64,000 nucleotides of DNA from Cololabis saira (GCF_033807715.1 NC_084601.1:2055001-2119000), one strand, 5' to 3'. Positions 12,324 to 27,618 are shown, numbered from the stretch's first letter. The notes: a model not told the origin generated them from the letters alone. Made by a program: numbers and translations.

Positions 12324-12472
12324 GGCCCCGCCCCCCGACCAATCAGTGGCGAGTAGGGTGATGACGGCCCCGCCCCCCGACCAATCAGTGGCGAGTAGGG
12401 TGATGACGGCCCCGCCCCCCGACCAATCAGTGGCGAGTAGGGTGATGACGGCCCCGCTCCCCGACCAATCAG
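12324..12472. repeat. 42-bp minisatellite with GC-box and CCAAT motifs
   Basis: Four units of 42 bp (GGCCCCGCCCCCCGACCAAT and following) occur in a row inside unit A1. Each holds a GC box and a CCAATCAG motif. The period is a multiple of three, so the repeat stays open as a 14-residue peptide repeat, which I consider incidental. Confidence 0.9.
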
Positions 12473-12639
12473 CTGCCTTTAATGTGGTGACGTCAGAAAT
12501 AGACCCGTGCTCAGCCCGGTTAGAACCTCGGCAGAATGGTTACAGAAAAAGTAATAAAAATAGTAGTGTTTTACTAATATTTATACCTTACAAATATTTA
12601 AAAAATTAGGAACAAAAAGCTCCAGACATTTTATCGCTA

Positions 12640-12760
12640 TGTTGGTCTCTCTTAAGACAGTAAGTCAAAGTGAAAGTGATTGCTGAGTCTTAGCTCAGCC
12701 ACAACATTGCGGTCTTTGGTGCCAGAGGTCGGGAGTTTGAGACTGGCAGTATGACGAAAT
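12640..12760 (+). other. degenerate tRNA-like segment within unit A1
   Basis: This segment has the same position and flanks as the better preserved tRNA-like segment at 63061-63140 in unit B2. Its A-box-like TTAGCTCAGCCA and B-box-like GAGTTTGAGAC carry substitutions at conserved positions. Confidence 0.4.
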
Positions 12761-13284
12761 TTTTTGTCAGCAATTTTTGTGTTTTTTTTACATCAAAATG
12801 TGCGTCTCCATCCTGCGACTATGCACATTACTTTTCTCTTTCAAAAGTGTTACCGTGGCGACGCTAGACGCGAAAAAGCGCACCCCCCCTTCATCTGATT
12901 GGTCCATATTTGATAGTTCTCCAAAAGTAATCAAATTTTGCATGCAAGCCAGGCCTGGTGATAAATTTGATATTTCATGGTTTGCATTAATGGGCGTGGC
13001 CTAACGGCTCAACAGCGCCCCCTAGAATACTTTTCTCTGCCATAACTTTTGAATGGTTTGACATAGAGAGTCGTGGGTGGTGTCATCAGACTCTGTATGG
13101 AGTCCTTGACCTTCTTTGGCCTGAATTAGCCCCGCCCCTTCTTCTGATTGGTTGTTCCTTTTTTCTGCTATAACTTTTGAATGGTTTAACATAGAGAGTC
13201 GTGGGTGGTGTCATTTTCTGATATGCTTATGGGGGGCGGTGGACGTGAGTGCGAGGGCCCGTTCATCGCTGCTTGCAGCTTTAA

Positions 13285-15138
13285 TTATTTTTTTTTTTTT
13301 TCTTCTGACAAAGTGATGGCCTTTTTGCCCCCCTTAACATGCCCAAAAAGTCACCAAATTTTGCACCCAAGTCAGGCCTGGCGAAAAATTTTATATTTAA
13401 TGGTTTGCATTAATGGGCGTGGCAAAATGGCTCAACAGCGCCCCCTTGAAAACTTTGTGCCTCAAGCCCCACGATACGGTTTGACGTACATGCACGAAAA
13501 TCGGTACACACCTGTATCATGGGACAACTTAAAGAAAAGTCTCTTGGCGTCATGCCCGAAACCGAACAGGAAGTCGGCCATTTTGAATTAATCGTGTCAC
13601 TTTGGCGCAATTTATGCCATTCCTTCGAGAGTTAATTCAGCCCGAACCGTATCGTGAACTCAGATGTGTTATACATCAAAATGTGCGTCTCCATCCTGCG
13701 ACTACACGCATTACTTTTCTCTTTCAAAAGTGTTACCGTGGCGACGCTAGACGCCAACAAGCGCACCCCCCCTTCATCTGATTGGTCCATATTTGATAGT
13801 TCCCCAAAAGGCACCAAATTTGGCATGCAAGCCAGGCCTGGCGATAAATTTGATATTTCATGGTTTGCATTAATGGGCGTGGCAAAATGGCTCAACAGCG
13901 CTCCCCGGAAAACTTTGTACCTCAAGCCCCACAATACGGTTTGACGTACATGCACGAAAATCGCTACACACCTGTATTATGGAACAACTTAAAGAAAAGT
14001 CTCTTGGAGCCATGGCCGAAACCGAACAGGATGTCGGCCATTTTGAATAAATTGTGTCATTTTGGCGAAATTTATGCCATTCCTTCGGCAGTTAATTCAG
14101 CCCGAACCGTAACGTGCACCCAGGTGTGTTATACATCAAAATGTGCGTCTCCATCCTGCAACACCACGCATTACTTTTCTCTTTCAAAAGCGTTACCGTG
14201 GCGACGCTAGACGCCAACAAGTGCACCCCCCTTTCATCTGATTGGTCCATATTTGATAGTTCTCCAAAAGTCACCAAATTTTGCATGCAAGCCAGACTTG
14301 GCGATAAATTTGATATTTCATGGTTTGCATTAATGGGCGTGGCCTAACGGCTCAACAACGCCCCCTAGAATACTTTTCTCTGCCATAACTTTTGAATGGT
14401 TTGACATAGGAAGTTGTGGGTGGTGTCATGGGACTCTGTAATGAGTCCTTAAGCTTCGTTGGCCTGAATTAGCCCCGCCCCTTCTTCTGATTGGTTGTCC
14501 CTTTTTTCTGCTATAACTTTTTAATTGTTTGACATAGGAAGTTGTGGGTGGTGTCATGGGACTCTGTAATGAGTCCTTAAGCTTCGTTGGCCTTAATTAG
14601 CCCCGCCCCTTTTTCTGATTGGTTGTCCCGATTTTCTGCTATAACTTTGGAATGGTTTGACATAGAGAGTCGTGGGTGGTGCCATCAGATTCTTTATGGA
14701 GTCCTTGACCTCCATTGGCCTGAATTAGCCCCGCCCCTTCTTCTGATTGGTTGTCCCTTTTTTCTGCTATAACGTTTTAATGGTTCGACATAGGAAGTCG
14801 TGGGTGGTGTCATGGGACTCTGTAATGAGTTCTTAAGCTTCGTTGGACTTCATTAGCCCCGCCCCTTCTTCTGATTGGTTGTCCCGATTTTCTGCTATAA
14901 CTTTTGAATGGTTTGACATAGAAAGTCGTGGGTGGTGTCATCAGATTCTGTATGGAGTCCTTGACCTTCATTGGCCTGAATTAGCCCCGCCCCTTCTTCT
15001 GATTGGTTGTCCCTTTTTTCTGCTATAACTTTTGAATGGTTTGACATAGGAAGTCGTGGGTGGTGTCATTTCTGATATGCTTATGGGGGGAGGTGGCCGT
15101 GAGTGCGAGGGCCCGTTCATCGCTGCTTGCAGCTTTAA
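13285..15138 (+). mobile_element. GGGCCCGAGC-family repeat, unit A2 (head-to-tail, lacks 5' hairpin)
   Basis: It follows unit A1 directly after a T-rich spacer, with no flanking host sequence between them, and starts at the conserved GATGGCCTTTTTGCCCCCC. The same internal blocks recur, with CCGTGGCGACGCTAGACGCC modules near 13735 and 14200. The end at 15109-15138 repeats GGGCCCGTTCATCGCTGC. The GGGCCCGAGC hairpin is missing at its start. Confidence 0.7.
14473..15108 (+). repeat. 128-bp tandem repeat with GC box and inverted CCAAT
   Basis: CCCCGCCCC occurs at 14473, 14601, 14729, 14857 and 14985, a period of exactly 128 bases. Each is followed by TTCTGATTGGTTGTCC (an inverted CCAAT box) and TGGTTTGACATAG. 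The same unit recurs at 61024, 61152 and 61281, and singly near 13130, 62525, 63518 and 63650. Confidence 0.9.
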
Positions 15139-15473
15139 TTAAGTTTTAATATTTTTTCAGGCGTAAAAGTAACCGTTAAGATCCCCAACCTGGGCTCAGT
15201 TTATCCAAATAACGCCTGTTAAGAAATTTGATCCGATGTTTGCGGAGATAAGAGCCGCCGGCCCGGAGCAGCAGCAGCAGCTCACGGCCGGGTCAACCTG
15301 CGCCGTCGTCCCGGGGAGAAACCTGCAGCTCTGTGGAGAATTACCGCTTGCTGAAATAAATCATTTAGGAAGATAAATGTTGGTTTAATAGATTAAATCT
15401 AACAGTTGTAGCTACGCCTGTTTAGAAATTTGATCCGATGTTTTCGGGATGAGAACTGCCTGCCGGCTCGGGA

Positions 15474-15592
15474 GCTGATTTATGGTTCCGCGTTAAATCG
15501 ACGCAGAGCCTACGGCGTAGGGTACGGCTCACGTCGCCGCGTAACCTATGCCGTAGGCTCTGCGTTGGTGTAACGCAGAACCATAAATCAGC
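15474..15592. mobile_element. palindromic MITE (GCTGATTTATGGTTC ends)
   Basis: The ends GCTGATTTATGGTTCCGCG and GCAGAACCATAAATCAGC are inverted copies. The middle is also self-complementary (AGAGCCTACGGCGTAGGGTA against ATGCCGTAGGCTCT). The element is about 119 bp and is a common foldback MITE in fish. A related copy lies at 27619-27744, and a longer relative at 26641-27058. Confidence 0.8.
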
Positions 15593-15984
15593 CTTTATTC
15601 TGGCGAGATCTGAAATACTTCGCAAAAACGGGCAAGCGAGTGATTATGTACATTCACCGAGTATTATGAAAGTAAAATATATATTTCTCGCTAGAAATGT
15701 AATCAAAACGCATTTTTATGCAGAAACTAACTCAAAATATTGATTTTATTCACTAAAAAATAAGAAATGTCCGCCATGTTTTTTTTTTTTGATTCAGTCT
15801 GCAAATGATGACGTAAAGCATTCTGGGAAAGTTTTCTGGCCCTAGATTGATACACACTAGCCCTCGTTATGTCCACTAGCCCTTCATGCAAAGAGGAATT
15901 AGGACACCACTACCCTCACGGGAACGCGCAAAATATAGGGGTAGGACTGAAAAGTAGGGGTAGTGGGTGTACTGGGACTGGGCC

Positions 15985-17159
15985 TTATTATTCATCTCCA
16001 TATTTGCAGCCCAGACACTACGGTAAAGTGACTTAAAGCCCAACTGCCTGACTCTGTCATCCTCACAGAACAGTTTTCACCTTCTGCAAAGAAAAACAAA
16101 CCCAAAAAAATACAGTTGATCTGTCAAACCTCCTCCCACACATTCCCTTTCCTTTTTATAATCCCCTTTTCTGTGCTGTCCCCCGCTCTCTGTCACTTGC
16201 TGTCTGATTCCTCCCCTGTACTTTTGAACTTTTCCCCCCCTTAATCCTATTTCATAAAACGGCCCCTGCTTCTCTGGCTAGCGAGTGCGGGCGGCAGCCG
16301 GCGAATTAAGGCCCTGCCATTTGCTCTCCAGCCAAGTGTGAATGAGAAGCGGAGAGCGAAACAAGCCGGGAGACAGACAGAACAGACAGAACAGGACTGG
16401 AAAAAAGGCTAACCAGACAAAGAAGTGGTATATGAAGTTGTTAAAAAAAAAAGTGCTACTGATTTAAAATTTCGCTGGGCTGTCCTTAAACCACATTTTC
16501 AATCACTGCTTCGCAACATTCGCACTGAAGGCGTCTTACCCTTTTGTTCTTTTGCCTTTATCTTTTTATTTTCTGATCTTACTATGTCCGGTAATTAGAA
16601 CATTTCCAGCATTAGCAAAGTTCATTTGTTTTGCAAAAATCAATTCCCAATGGTAAAACATAACAGTTTGTGGTTAATGTTGCGCAAAGAAGTATCTAAT
16701 ACCTCTGTATAAACACGTTTTACCACTAAGTGACTGCAATATCTGAGTAAGACTGAAATAATATAATTAGCAACTTGGCTTGACTTAGTGAATTATTTAA
16801 TTATTGTTGCATGCAAAAGCCTCTTGCATGCAAAAAAAGGGTCAAAAGGTTTTAGCCCTTTTGCCAAAAGGATCAAAATGTACATCTTAGGTTTCAGTGC
16901 AGGAGTGGCACAGAGGGTCTTCAGTACAGCAGTTATCAAAACAATGTCTTTGCAACCGGGTAAGCCAGCTAAACCCAAATTGCACAGACACAATACTGGT
17001 CTGGAGTGTACTCATGATGATCTCACAGAGGGACTGAACGTTTTCCATCACAGTTAATGAAAGGTAAAGACAACGGTCTACAAGAGGTTGTTCAGCACCC
17101 GTTAAGCTCACATCTAGCAGAAATGTAAAAGCAAAATTGACACATTAAGAGTTTTCAGC
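15985..17159. other. intergenic sequence, no gene recognised
   Basis: No gene or known repeat is seen. A GC-richer block at 16258-16400 stands out from AT-rich flanks and could be conserved non-coding sequence, but that is a guess. TTGCATGCAAAA occurs twice at about 16807-16832. Confidence 0.4.
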
Positions 17160-17366
17160 TTAAAGGAGCTTGAGGCAGGATTGAGGCAGGATTTATGAAA
17201 AAAATTCGTATACGTTTTAAGTTTTCTAGTAATAATGTCAGATGAAGCGTTCCAAACCAAAAAGAATGAGCCCTCTAGTGTATCTCTCCTTTGCCTTGAA
17301 CAGACTATGTGCTGCAACATGTGCTGCAATTCGGCCCCCGAATTGCCCGCGCTGTCCTGCGGATGT

Positions 17367-18243
17367 CATAGGCGCCGGAAGTGGGGGTGCAGCAGGGGCT
17401 GCAGCACCCCCTGGAAAAATTGAAATGACAATAAAAGATTATAAATATACAAATATTTGTGGTTGCTGTTTCTGTTCCACAACATTGTAAGCCACATTTG
17501 AGATGAAGGCTGAATATAGGGTTAATTTTAATTAAAAAAATGAAAAGTAGCCAGTCACACCCCCCTGGTCTGCGGACCGCTCAGGTGATCAGAACCGCAA
17601 ATGTTGTTTTTAAACATCCGCATTTTTGTCCGCCAATTACAAATGCACAGCCAGCAGCGCTCCTTTCAAAACACAACACAAAGCTCCAAGTCAAGACCAA
17701 GATGGATATACGTTCATTTTTTAAACCAAAAGAGAAACAGACACAAAACATTGCCGAAGCTGCTGCCAATGTGACAGTGAGTCGGAGGAGAGCGACTGCA
17801 CCTGCAGCATCCGCGTCAGCGACCCCCCCAGTGTTTAACACCGGCTCACCTGATGGTGCAGCCGGCCATATGAGCAGCGATGACCCGGGAGGAGGAGCAG
17901 ACTGCACTGCCGGTAATATTGGTCAAATTATGCTCAAATCATTGTTATGCAACTGTTTTGGGTAAAAAAAAACTTCAAAATGTTTGCGCGCCCGCGCACA
18001 GCGCGGTCGCGAGGATTCCTGCATATAGCGTCACCAAATATTTTCTGTCACCCGCCGCCTATGTGACTATGATAATAATTATAGTCATTTTCCTTTTTTA
18101 CTGTAGATGGTTGGTTCGCTATGTTTTGGTAAAGCTTGTGCGCACTGTCAGCTGTTCTTCATGCAGGGGAGGGGCAAGTGATTTCTTAAGGGAGAACCCC
18201 CGCACCCCGCACCCCCTGGCAAAAACGTCTTCCTGCGCGCCTG
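17367..18243 (+). mobile_element. hAT element fragment with perfect 8-bp target duplication
   Basis: The element starts CATAGGCGCCGGAAG and ends CTTCCTGCGCGCCTG, an imperfect inverted repeat. GCGGATGT flanks it exactly on both sides, at 17359-17366 and 18244-18251. An 8-bp duplication is the hallmark of hAT transposition. It is 877 bp long and holds only the start of a transposase-like frame, so it is an internally deleted, non-autonomous copy. Confidence 0.85.
17702..17965 (+). pseudogene. N-terminal fragment of a hAT (ZMYM1-like) transposase
   Basis: From the ATG at 17702 the frame reads MDIRSFFKPKEKQ followed by a low-complexity Ala/Ser/Pro-rich stretch of about 70 residues. This is the usual start of fish hAT transposases related to ZMYM1: a short basic FFxPK motif before a disordered linker. 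The frame stops at 17965, before any zinc finger, DDE core or dimerisation domain. A GTAATATTGG sequence near 17911 could be the donor of the original first exon. The piece cannot encode an active transposase. Confidence 0.6.
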
Positions 18244-18381
18244 GCGGATGTGACGTCATGCACGTTCTCCCCGTTCTCCCGTGCCGGCTTCGCTGTTGGC
18301 TGCAGTACCCCCAACGGCCGTCGTGGTGAAGGGTGGCGCTAGAGAGTCTCATTTCTTAAAAGGAGCCTCATGCTCCTTTAA

Positions 18382-18721
18382 AGGAGCTTGAGGCCGGATT
18401 GTGGCAGGATTTATGAAAAAAATCTGTATACATTTTAAGTTTTCTAGTAGTAATGTCAGATGAAGCGTTCCAAACCCAAAAGAATGTTTCCTCTAGTGTT
18501 TCTCTCCGTTGCCTTGAACAGGCTGTGTGCTGCAAAATGTGCTGCAATTCGGTCCCGAATTTCCAGCGCTGGGCTGCGGATGTGACGTCACATGACGCTG
18601 CATGTGCGTTCTCCCCGTTCTCCCGTGCCGGCTTCACTGTTGGCTGCAGTACCCCCGACGGCCGTCGTGGTGAAGGGTGGCGCTAATGAGTCTCATTTCT
18701 TAAAAGGAGCCTCATGCTCCT
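18382..18721. mobile_element. TTAA-flanked MITE, copy R2
   Basis: This 340-bp copy matches R1 over its length and has the same AGGAGCTTGAGGC and GCCTCATGCTCCT ends. It shares its left TTAA (18378-18381) with R1 and its right TTAA (18722-18725) with the next element. Confidence 0.75.
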
Positions 18722-18725
18722 TTAA

Positions 18726-19776
18726 AAGGAACCCTGCATATTAAGACATGTAGGTCTTAAAAGATAAATGTTGGTATCAATTATAACAATGTGATATAAA
18801 AAACCTTGTTGATGTCTTCGTTTTAATAAAATTTGAAAATATAATTTAACATGTAGGTCGCCATTGTTGTTTACATTCTGGGTAGTAACGTCACACGGTG
18901 GCACCTGCTAACCCCCGTCCACTGTTCTGACACCCAGAAACAGATCAAAACACAGCTAAACAGGTGACGGCGCACCAGAAACACAGATGAAAACACAGCT
19001 GAACATTAAGGTGACGGCGCACCTACAAAAAAGTAAAATAAAATTAAAAAAAAGTGCAGCCCCATACAGCATGAACTATAAAAACACCATAAAACTCAGA
19101 TAGACTAACAGACCACACGTTTCAACTAGCAGATAACCGATGCTACAATAAAAACCCCAGCCAGATCTGGCGTCATTAAATTAAATAAAGATGTTCTTGC
19201 CTATTTGAAGCGAAGTCTGCGCCTCCCGGCGTCTCCATCCCGGCGGCGGCAGCGAGAGCGGAGAGCGGGTGGCGGAGCGCTGCGGGCTGTAGAGCCCCGG
19301 CTACGCCGTCTACGCCGTAGGCTACGCAGGCTACGGCGTAGCCTACGCCGTCTACGCCGTAGGCTACGCCGTCTACGCAGGAGCCTAATGCACTGGTAAG
19401 ATGCGCACAACATTGATCATTTTTGCAGATCTCCCGTGCATCACAGAACTTTGATCCAGTTTGCCTGAACCGAGATGTCTTATGGGCTCCCTCGTCAGCC
19501 TCCACGGCCGGGAGAGTGCTGCTCATCTATGTTTTAGATACCTGTCCCAGTTAAACTAATGGGGCTTATCTTCCCAGAGCCACCGTCGTACGTCATCGCC
19601 CCCAGAATACATTGCGCAGGTAAAACATGGCGCCTCCCGCAGGTCAAAATATGTAATAAACATTGTAGATTTTTAAAGCAATTAGATTATTTTATGTGTT
19701 TCTAACAACATATTTTAGTATAAGAGAACAATTGTGGCTAATTAGGGACTACATGTCTTAATATGCAGGGTTCCCT
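18726..19776. mobile_element. TTAA-flanked transposon with 30-bp inverted repeats
   Basis: The left end AAGGAACCCTGCATATTAAG, continuing ACATGTAG, is matched in inverse by the right end, CTACATGTCTTAATATGCAG then GGTTCCCT. TTAA lies at 18722-18725 and 19777-19780. The interior of about 1 kb has no recognised coding sequence and includes a CTACGCCGT repeat at 19301-19381. It is a non-autonomous, Kolobok-like or piggyBac-like element. Confidence 0.75.
19301..19381. repeat. CTACGCCGT-type tandem/foldback repeat
   Basis: Direct and inverted copies of a 9-bp CTACGCCGT unit alternate over about 80 bp. The words resemble the core of the palindromic MITE at 15474-15592, so this may be a rearranged remnant of it. 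Confidence 0.8.
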
Positions 19777-19780
19777 TTAA

Positions 19781-20639
19781 GGGCACATTGTCATTTCAAT
19801 ATTATTGTATTATTGTTGTTGTTGATTTATTTGATAATACTTTTATTTCCTTGGGGAGGTGCTTTTTATAAGCCCGTACAGGGTTTTTTAACCTCTCACG
19901 CACATATTATTTTTGTCTGTTAGTTGTTGTTTTTGTTTTTCTCTTTTATGGTGCAAATAAAAAGGGAAAAGAAAAGAAAGAAATAAGGTCACAACATTCA
20001 TTTCTGTCCAGAGTAACATTTATTTTTTACCACAACCTTGTATTGATAATATCTGGTATTGTATGTTTTCTTCAGTACATCCCGAAGTTTCATCCTGCTT
20101 GAGGTCTAGACTCTGGTGGTCAGAATATATGAAGAAGGCGTCATGTTTTTTAATTCATTTTATTTAGTGCCAATTTAATAGCAAATGTATTGCAAATCAA
20201 ATCAAAATATCTGAACGAGAAAGCAGTAATCCTTCTCTGTTTTTTCATCATCAGTTCTGAAAGCATCTCTGTATACGAAGCATTTGGCGTCTTCTGCATC
20301 TCGCTTTTTCTATTTTGCGGTTGTAATTCTGCACCAGTCTCTCAGTTTCTCGGCTAAAGATTTCGATTTCTTGATAACAGATTTTGGGTTTCATTCTCCG
20401 TTTTTTTTACATTTTGATTCTCAGATTTAGAATTTTGCTGCAAGATATATTCGGAATTGAATTGGTGCCATATTGTGATTTTAGAACATGGAAAAACCTG
20501 ATAGTCAGCTCATTTCACAGACTGTTGCTGAAAGTCAATCTGACCAACACGGCTGTCTAATCTGATGTTCCCATCGCTGTAGAACCAGGCCAAACCTCGA
20601 CTCAGTCCTGAAGTAGAAATGTGGTCGGAAAAAAATCTT
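19781..20639. other. AT-rich intergenic sequence
   Basis: No gene or familiar repeat is seen. The sequence just before 20640 leads into the Tc1 pseudogene, whose 5' limit is uncertain. Confidence 0.4.
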
Positions 20640-21683
20640 ATATGATCCTGTTGGACGATCATTTAAGTGTTTGGTGAAATCAAATCATATATTATAACAG
20701 AAGAACTCACGGCTATGTTTAATAGTGAGAGTAAGATCATGTCCACATGGGAAACGCAGAGGGAGGTCAAATGATTGGCATTAAACAGCTGTGCAGCCTT
20801 AAGAAGACAGCGTATCTGGAGGCTAATCAGAGAAAGACTTCATTTTAAGGAGCATAAAGACTAGACTCTGGAGCAATGGAGGAAGGTCATGTGGTTTGAT
20901 CAGTCTGGATTTACCCAGAGTTCCAGAGTGATGGGGGTGTGGGGGTAAGAAAAGAGTGGCTGTAGTGATGCACCATCATTCCTAGTGCTTACCGTGCACA
21001 GTGTTGTGCTAGTTACTGAAAAATAGTTACTAGTTACCGTTACTAGTTACTTCATTAAAAAAGTAACTCAGTTACTTAGACCAAAAAGTAATGTGTTACT
21101 ATGAAAAGTAACTAATTAGTTACTTTAAATAAAAACATTATTTTAAATGCTCCCTCTATCCTTCATTTCAGCAGGTACTGTATGGATTTGCATCGTCCAT
21201 TGTGTTCTGCATTCTGATTGGCTAAACAGTCTCCCCGCTTCTTGACTTCCTATATCAATAAAGTTGGTTGCTTAGCAACAAGCTGAGAACGGCATATGGG
21301 CTTCAGCAGCAGCTCAAGAACGGGAACTTTGATGAATCATTACAGTCTCAGATATAATCCATGGTGTCGGTTTATAAGAATCTTTTTGCCCAGAAGAAAA
21401 AAGAGCGACAAAACGACTATTTTCTTCTCTGGAAAAAACACTCCTGCACCGCGGCTTTAGGAGAAAAAGACGCTACAGAGTCGGGATGCAGCGGCGCAGT
21501 CAGTAGAGCAGTGGAATACGTGTGAGGCGGGGCTGATCTCTGCAATTTGAAGCTTTCTTCTTTTGTAAAAAGAATTTCACTTATCACGGGTTCTTTTTGG
21601 AACGTTACCCCTGCGAAAAACCAGGGATTACTGTAATGACAATATCTCCAGGTTGTGAAACTCGCCTTCTCTTGGTTCATGGC

Positions 21684-22076
21684 TGTGACGACCCACCCTG
21701 TCTTAACAGGGTGTTCTGTTCATGTGCAGGAGGAGGGGACCAGCCTGCATGGGTGTGCCTAGAGGAGGAGGCACACCTGACTCCAATCAGGCCCAATATT
21801 TAAACAGGCTGGTCAGGGCCATTTGGCCTCTCTCCCCTGCTCAGTAAGCATGGTTTTCTTTTGGTTGTTTTGAGTTTGTTTGTCTTTAGTTTTCTGCACT
21901 TGCACATACACTACACTTACACACATCCACACCTGCCATACACCACTGATCAAACTGATGACTCACACCTCACCTTACCTGTTTGATTGATTTAATTATA
22001 AATAAATACATTGTTTTGAACATTTATCCCTGTGTGTCGTCTCCCATTTTTGTCATGACGAAGTCAGTTCATGACA
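21684..22076 (+). repeat. 5' LTR
   Basis: The 393-bp LTR begins TGTGACG and ends ATGACA. A TATA-like ATATTTAAAC at about 21797-21806 lies downstream of a CCAATCAGG motif, and a polyadenylation signal AATAAA is at 22001-22006. A GT-rich stretch (TGTGTGTCGTC) follows. These are the expected U3-R-U5 parts, read from motifs only. Confidence 0.9.
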
Positions 22077-22079
22077 AGA

Positions 22080-22091
22080 TGGGGGCTCGTC
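22080..22091 (+). promoter_or_regulatory. primer binding site, tRNA-Pro-like
   Basis: TGGGGGCTCGTC begins three bases after the 5' LTR. It matches the first 12 bases of the proline-tRNA primer site known from many vertebrate retroelements; the match ends there. Confidence 0.75.
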
Positions 22092-26435
<4,344 letters not shown>

Positions 26436-26640
26436 ATGGCCGTCATGTTTTTGAAAGCACACACACACGCCCATACGTTTCCTCTGGTCTCTGCCTGTGG
26501 GGAAAAAAAGCTTCACTGTAGCCAGAAATAACGGAGTAACGCACGGTAATTGCGATACTGAATTTAAAAAGTAATTTGTTCGAGTATTAGTTACCGCAAA
26601 TCTAATGGCGTTACTGTAACGCGTTACTAAATAACGCGTT

Positions 26641-27058
26641 TATGGTTCCGCGTCAAACCAACGCAGAGCACACGCCGTCACCGTGACGCCGTCGTGAACC
26701 TTCAGACTTCTCCGTCACTCCATTTCTCCACGGTGCAGTACCCCCTGCGACCGCTAGTTAGCGATCTTTTCCTGAATGGTTTATCCGACTTTTTCCGGTC
26801 ACAGTGAATCAAAGAGATAAGGACAACTATTGTGCAAAAAACAAAAAACAAAAGAAAAATCACACATACATGAAGAAAAGAGCGCTGAAAGTTCACGACT
26901 GCTTCAAACCGGAAACCGGAAATGCGTTGCTACCAAGCGAACCAATCACAGCCCTCTCCGTCTTTGGTCTGCGTCGCCTCGACAAGTAGTTACAATTTTC
27001 GGGAGGTGCAGATCCGTGACGGCGTCAGTGACGACGCGTACCACACGCCGCAGACAAT
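26641..27058. mobile_element. partial MITE with TTTATGGTTCCGCG end
   Basis: It starts TTTATGGTTCCGCGTCAAAC, the end sequence of the palindromic MITE family at 15474 and 27619, but has a long different interior. The right end is eroded (CGACGCGTACCACACGCCGC). It abuts the GTTACT MITE on the left and the Tc1 remnant on the right. Confidence 0.55.
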
Positions 27059-27618
27059 CAGGTCGAGGTTCAGCAACCTGAATATCCTGTACCTTCTGAC
27101 CAGGTTAACCCATCAGTGGATTATTTCTTCCCTGATGGCATGGGCATATCTCACGATGACGATGCCAGGATTGCTCAGGATCAGGCTGTGAGAGGGCGGT
27201 TCAGGGAGAATGAGACATCCATGGGTGAAAAACACTTAATCGGCCAAACCTTAACCCCATCGACTATCTTTGGGATGTGCTGGAGAGAGACTAACCCTGC
27301 GTTCACACTGAAAGAGTCACGGGCGTCCCGACGCCAGCATCTCGCCGCTTGGTGCATTCACACTGAAAGCGTCAGTGCCTGCAGCGGGGCGGGGGTGGGC
27401 GGGGCTAAAGCTGCGCTGCAGAACTGAAGGGAACAGTGGGAGCAGCCTACACATAGCGTACACATCTTCAGTTTCCTATTTCACCATAGATCACACTTTG
27501 GGACGCCTTCTTTATATTTTAGCGTTATTTCCGCGTAGATAAGAGTAAGTTTGATGCTCCTGAACAAGTTTGGTCCAACCGCCAGATCCCACTCCCGGTG
27601 AACCATAAATCCGCCTAG

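Larger units (their letters stand above)
10560..13284 (+). mobile_element. GGGCCCGAGC-family repeat, unit A1
   Basis: The unit opens with a hairpin (GGGCCCGAGCAC, then GTGCGAAGGCCC), printed twice at 10560 and 10620, followed by an ATT run. It closes at 13255-13280 with GGGCCCGTTCATCGCTGC then TTGCAGCTTTAATTA, which re-uses the GGGCCCG start and a second small hairpin (GCTGC-TT-GCAGC). Inside are repeated blocks: one around 'ggcctggcgataaatttgat', one around 'gcccgaaccgt', and a module centred on GTTACCGTGGCGACGCTAGA (copies near 11135, 11490, 11950 and 12850). No protein family is recognised. The high copy number and terminal structure indicate a non-coding mobile repeat of unassigned class. 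Confidence 0.7.
10349..15984. mobile_element. long-TIR DNA transposon hosting the GGGCCCGAGC array
   Basis: The left end GGGCCCAGTCCCAATACTCC at 10349 and the right end, which closes CTGGGACTGGGCC at 15984, are inverted copies over roughly 60 bp. The match includes a shared CTACTTTTCAG segment. This is a common teleost non-autonomous element type. Its own interior survives at 10405-10559 and 15139-15984. The interval 10560-15138 is occupied by a different repeat family that inserted later. No transposase is recognisable. Confidence 0.6.
17164..18377. mobile_element. TTAA-flanked MITE, copy R1, split by a hAT insertion
   Basis: The left end AGGAGCTTGAGGCAGG at 17164 and the right end GCCTCATGCTCCT at 18377 are inverted copies. 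TTAA flanks both, at 17160-17163 and 18378-18381. Without the insertion at 17367-18251 it is nearly the same as copy R2 next to it. TTAA duplication fits Kolobok or piggyBac; the A-G-G start favours a Kolobok-like origin, but this is not proven. No transposase is present. Confidence 0.7.

Noticed and set aside
12346..12609. Repeat-protein gene with a 14-residue unit
   Set aside because: The frame is created by the 42-bp minisatellite within a non-coding repeat.
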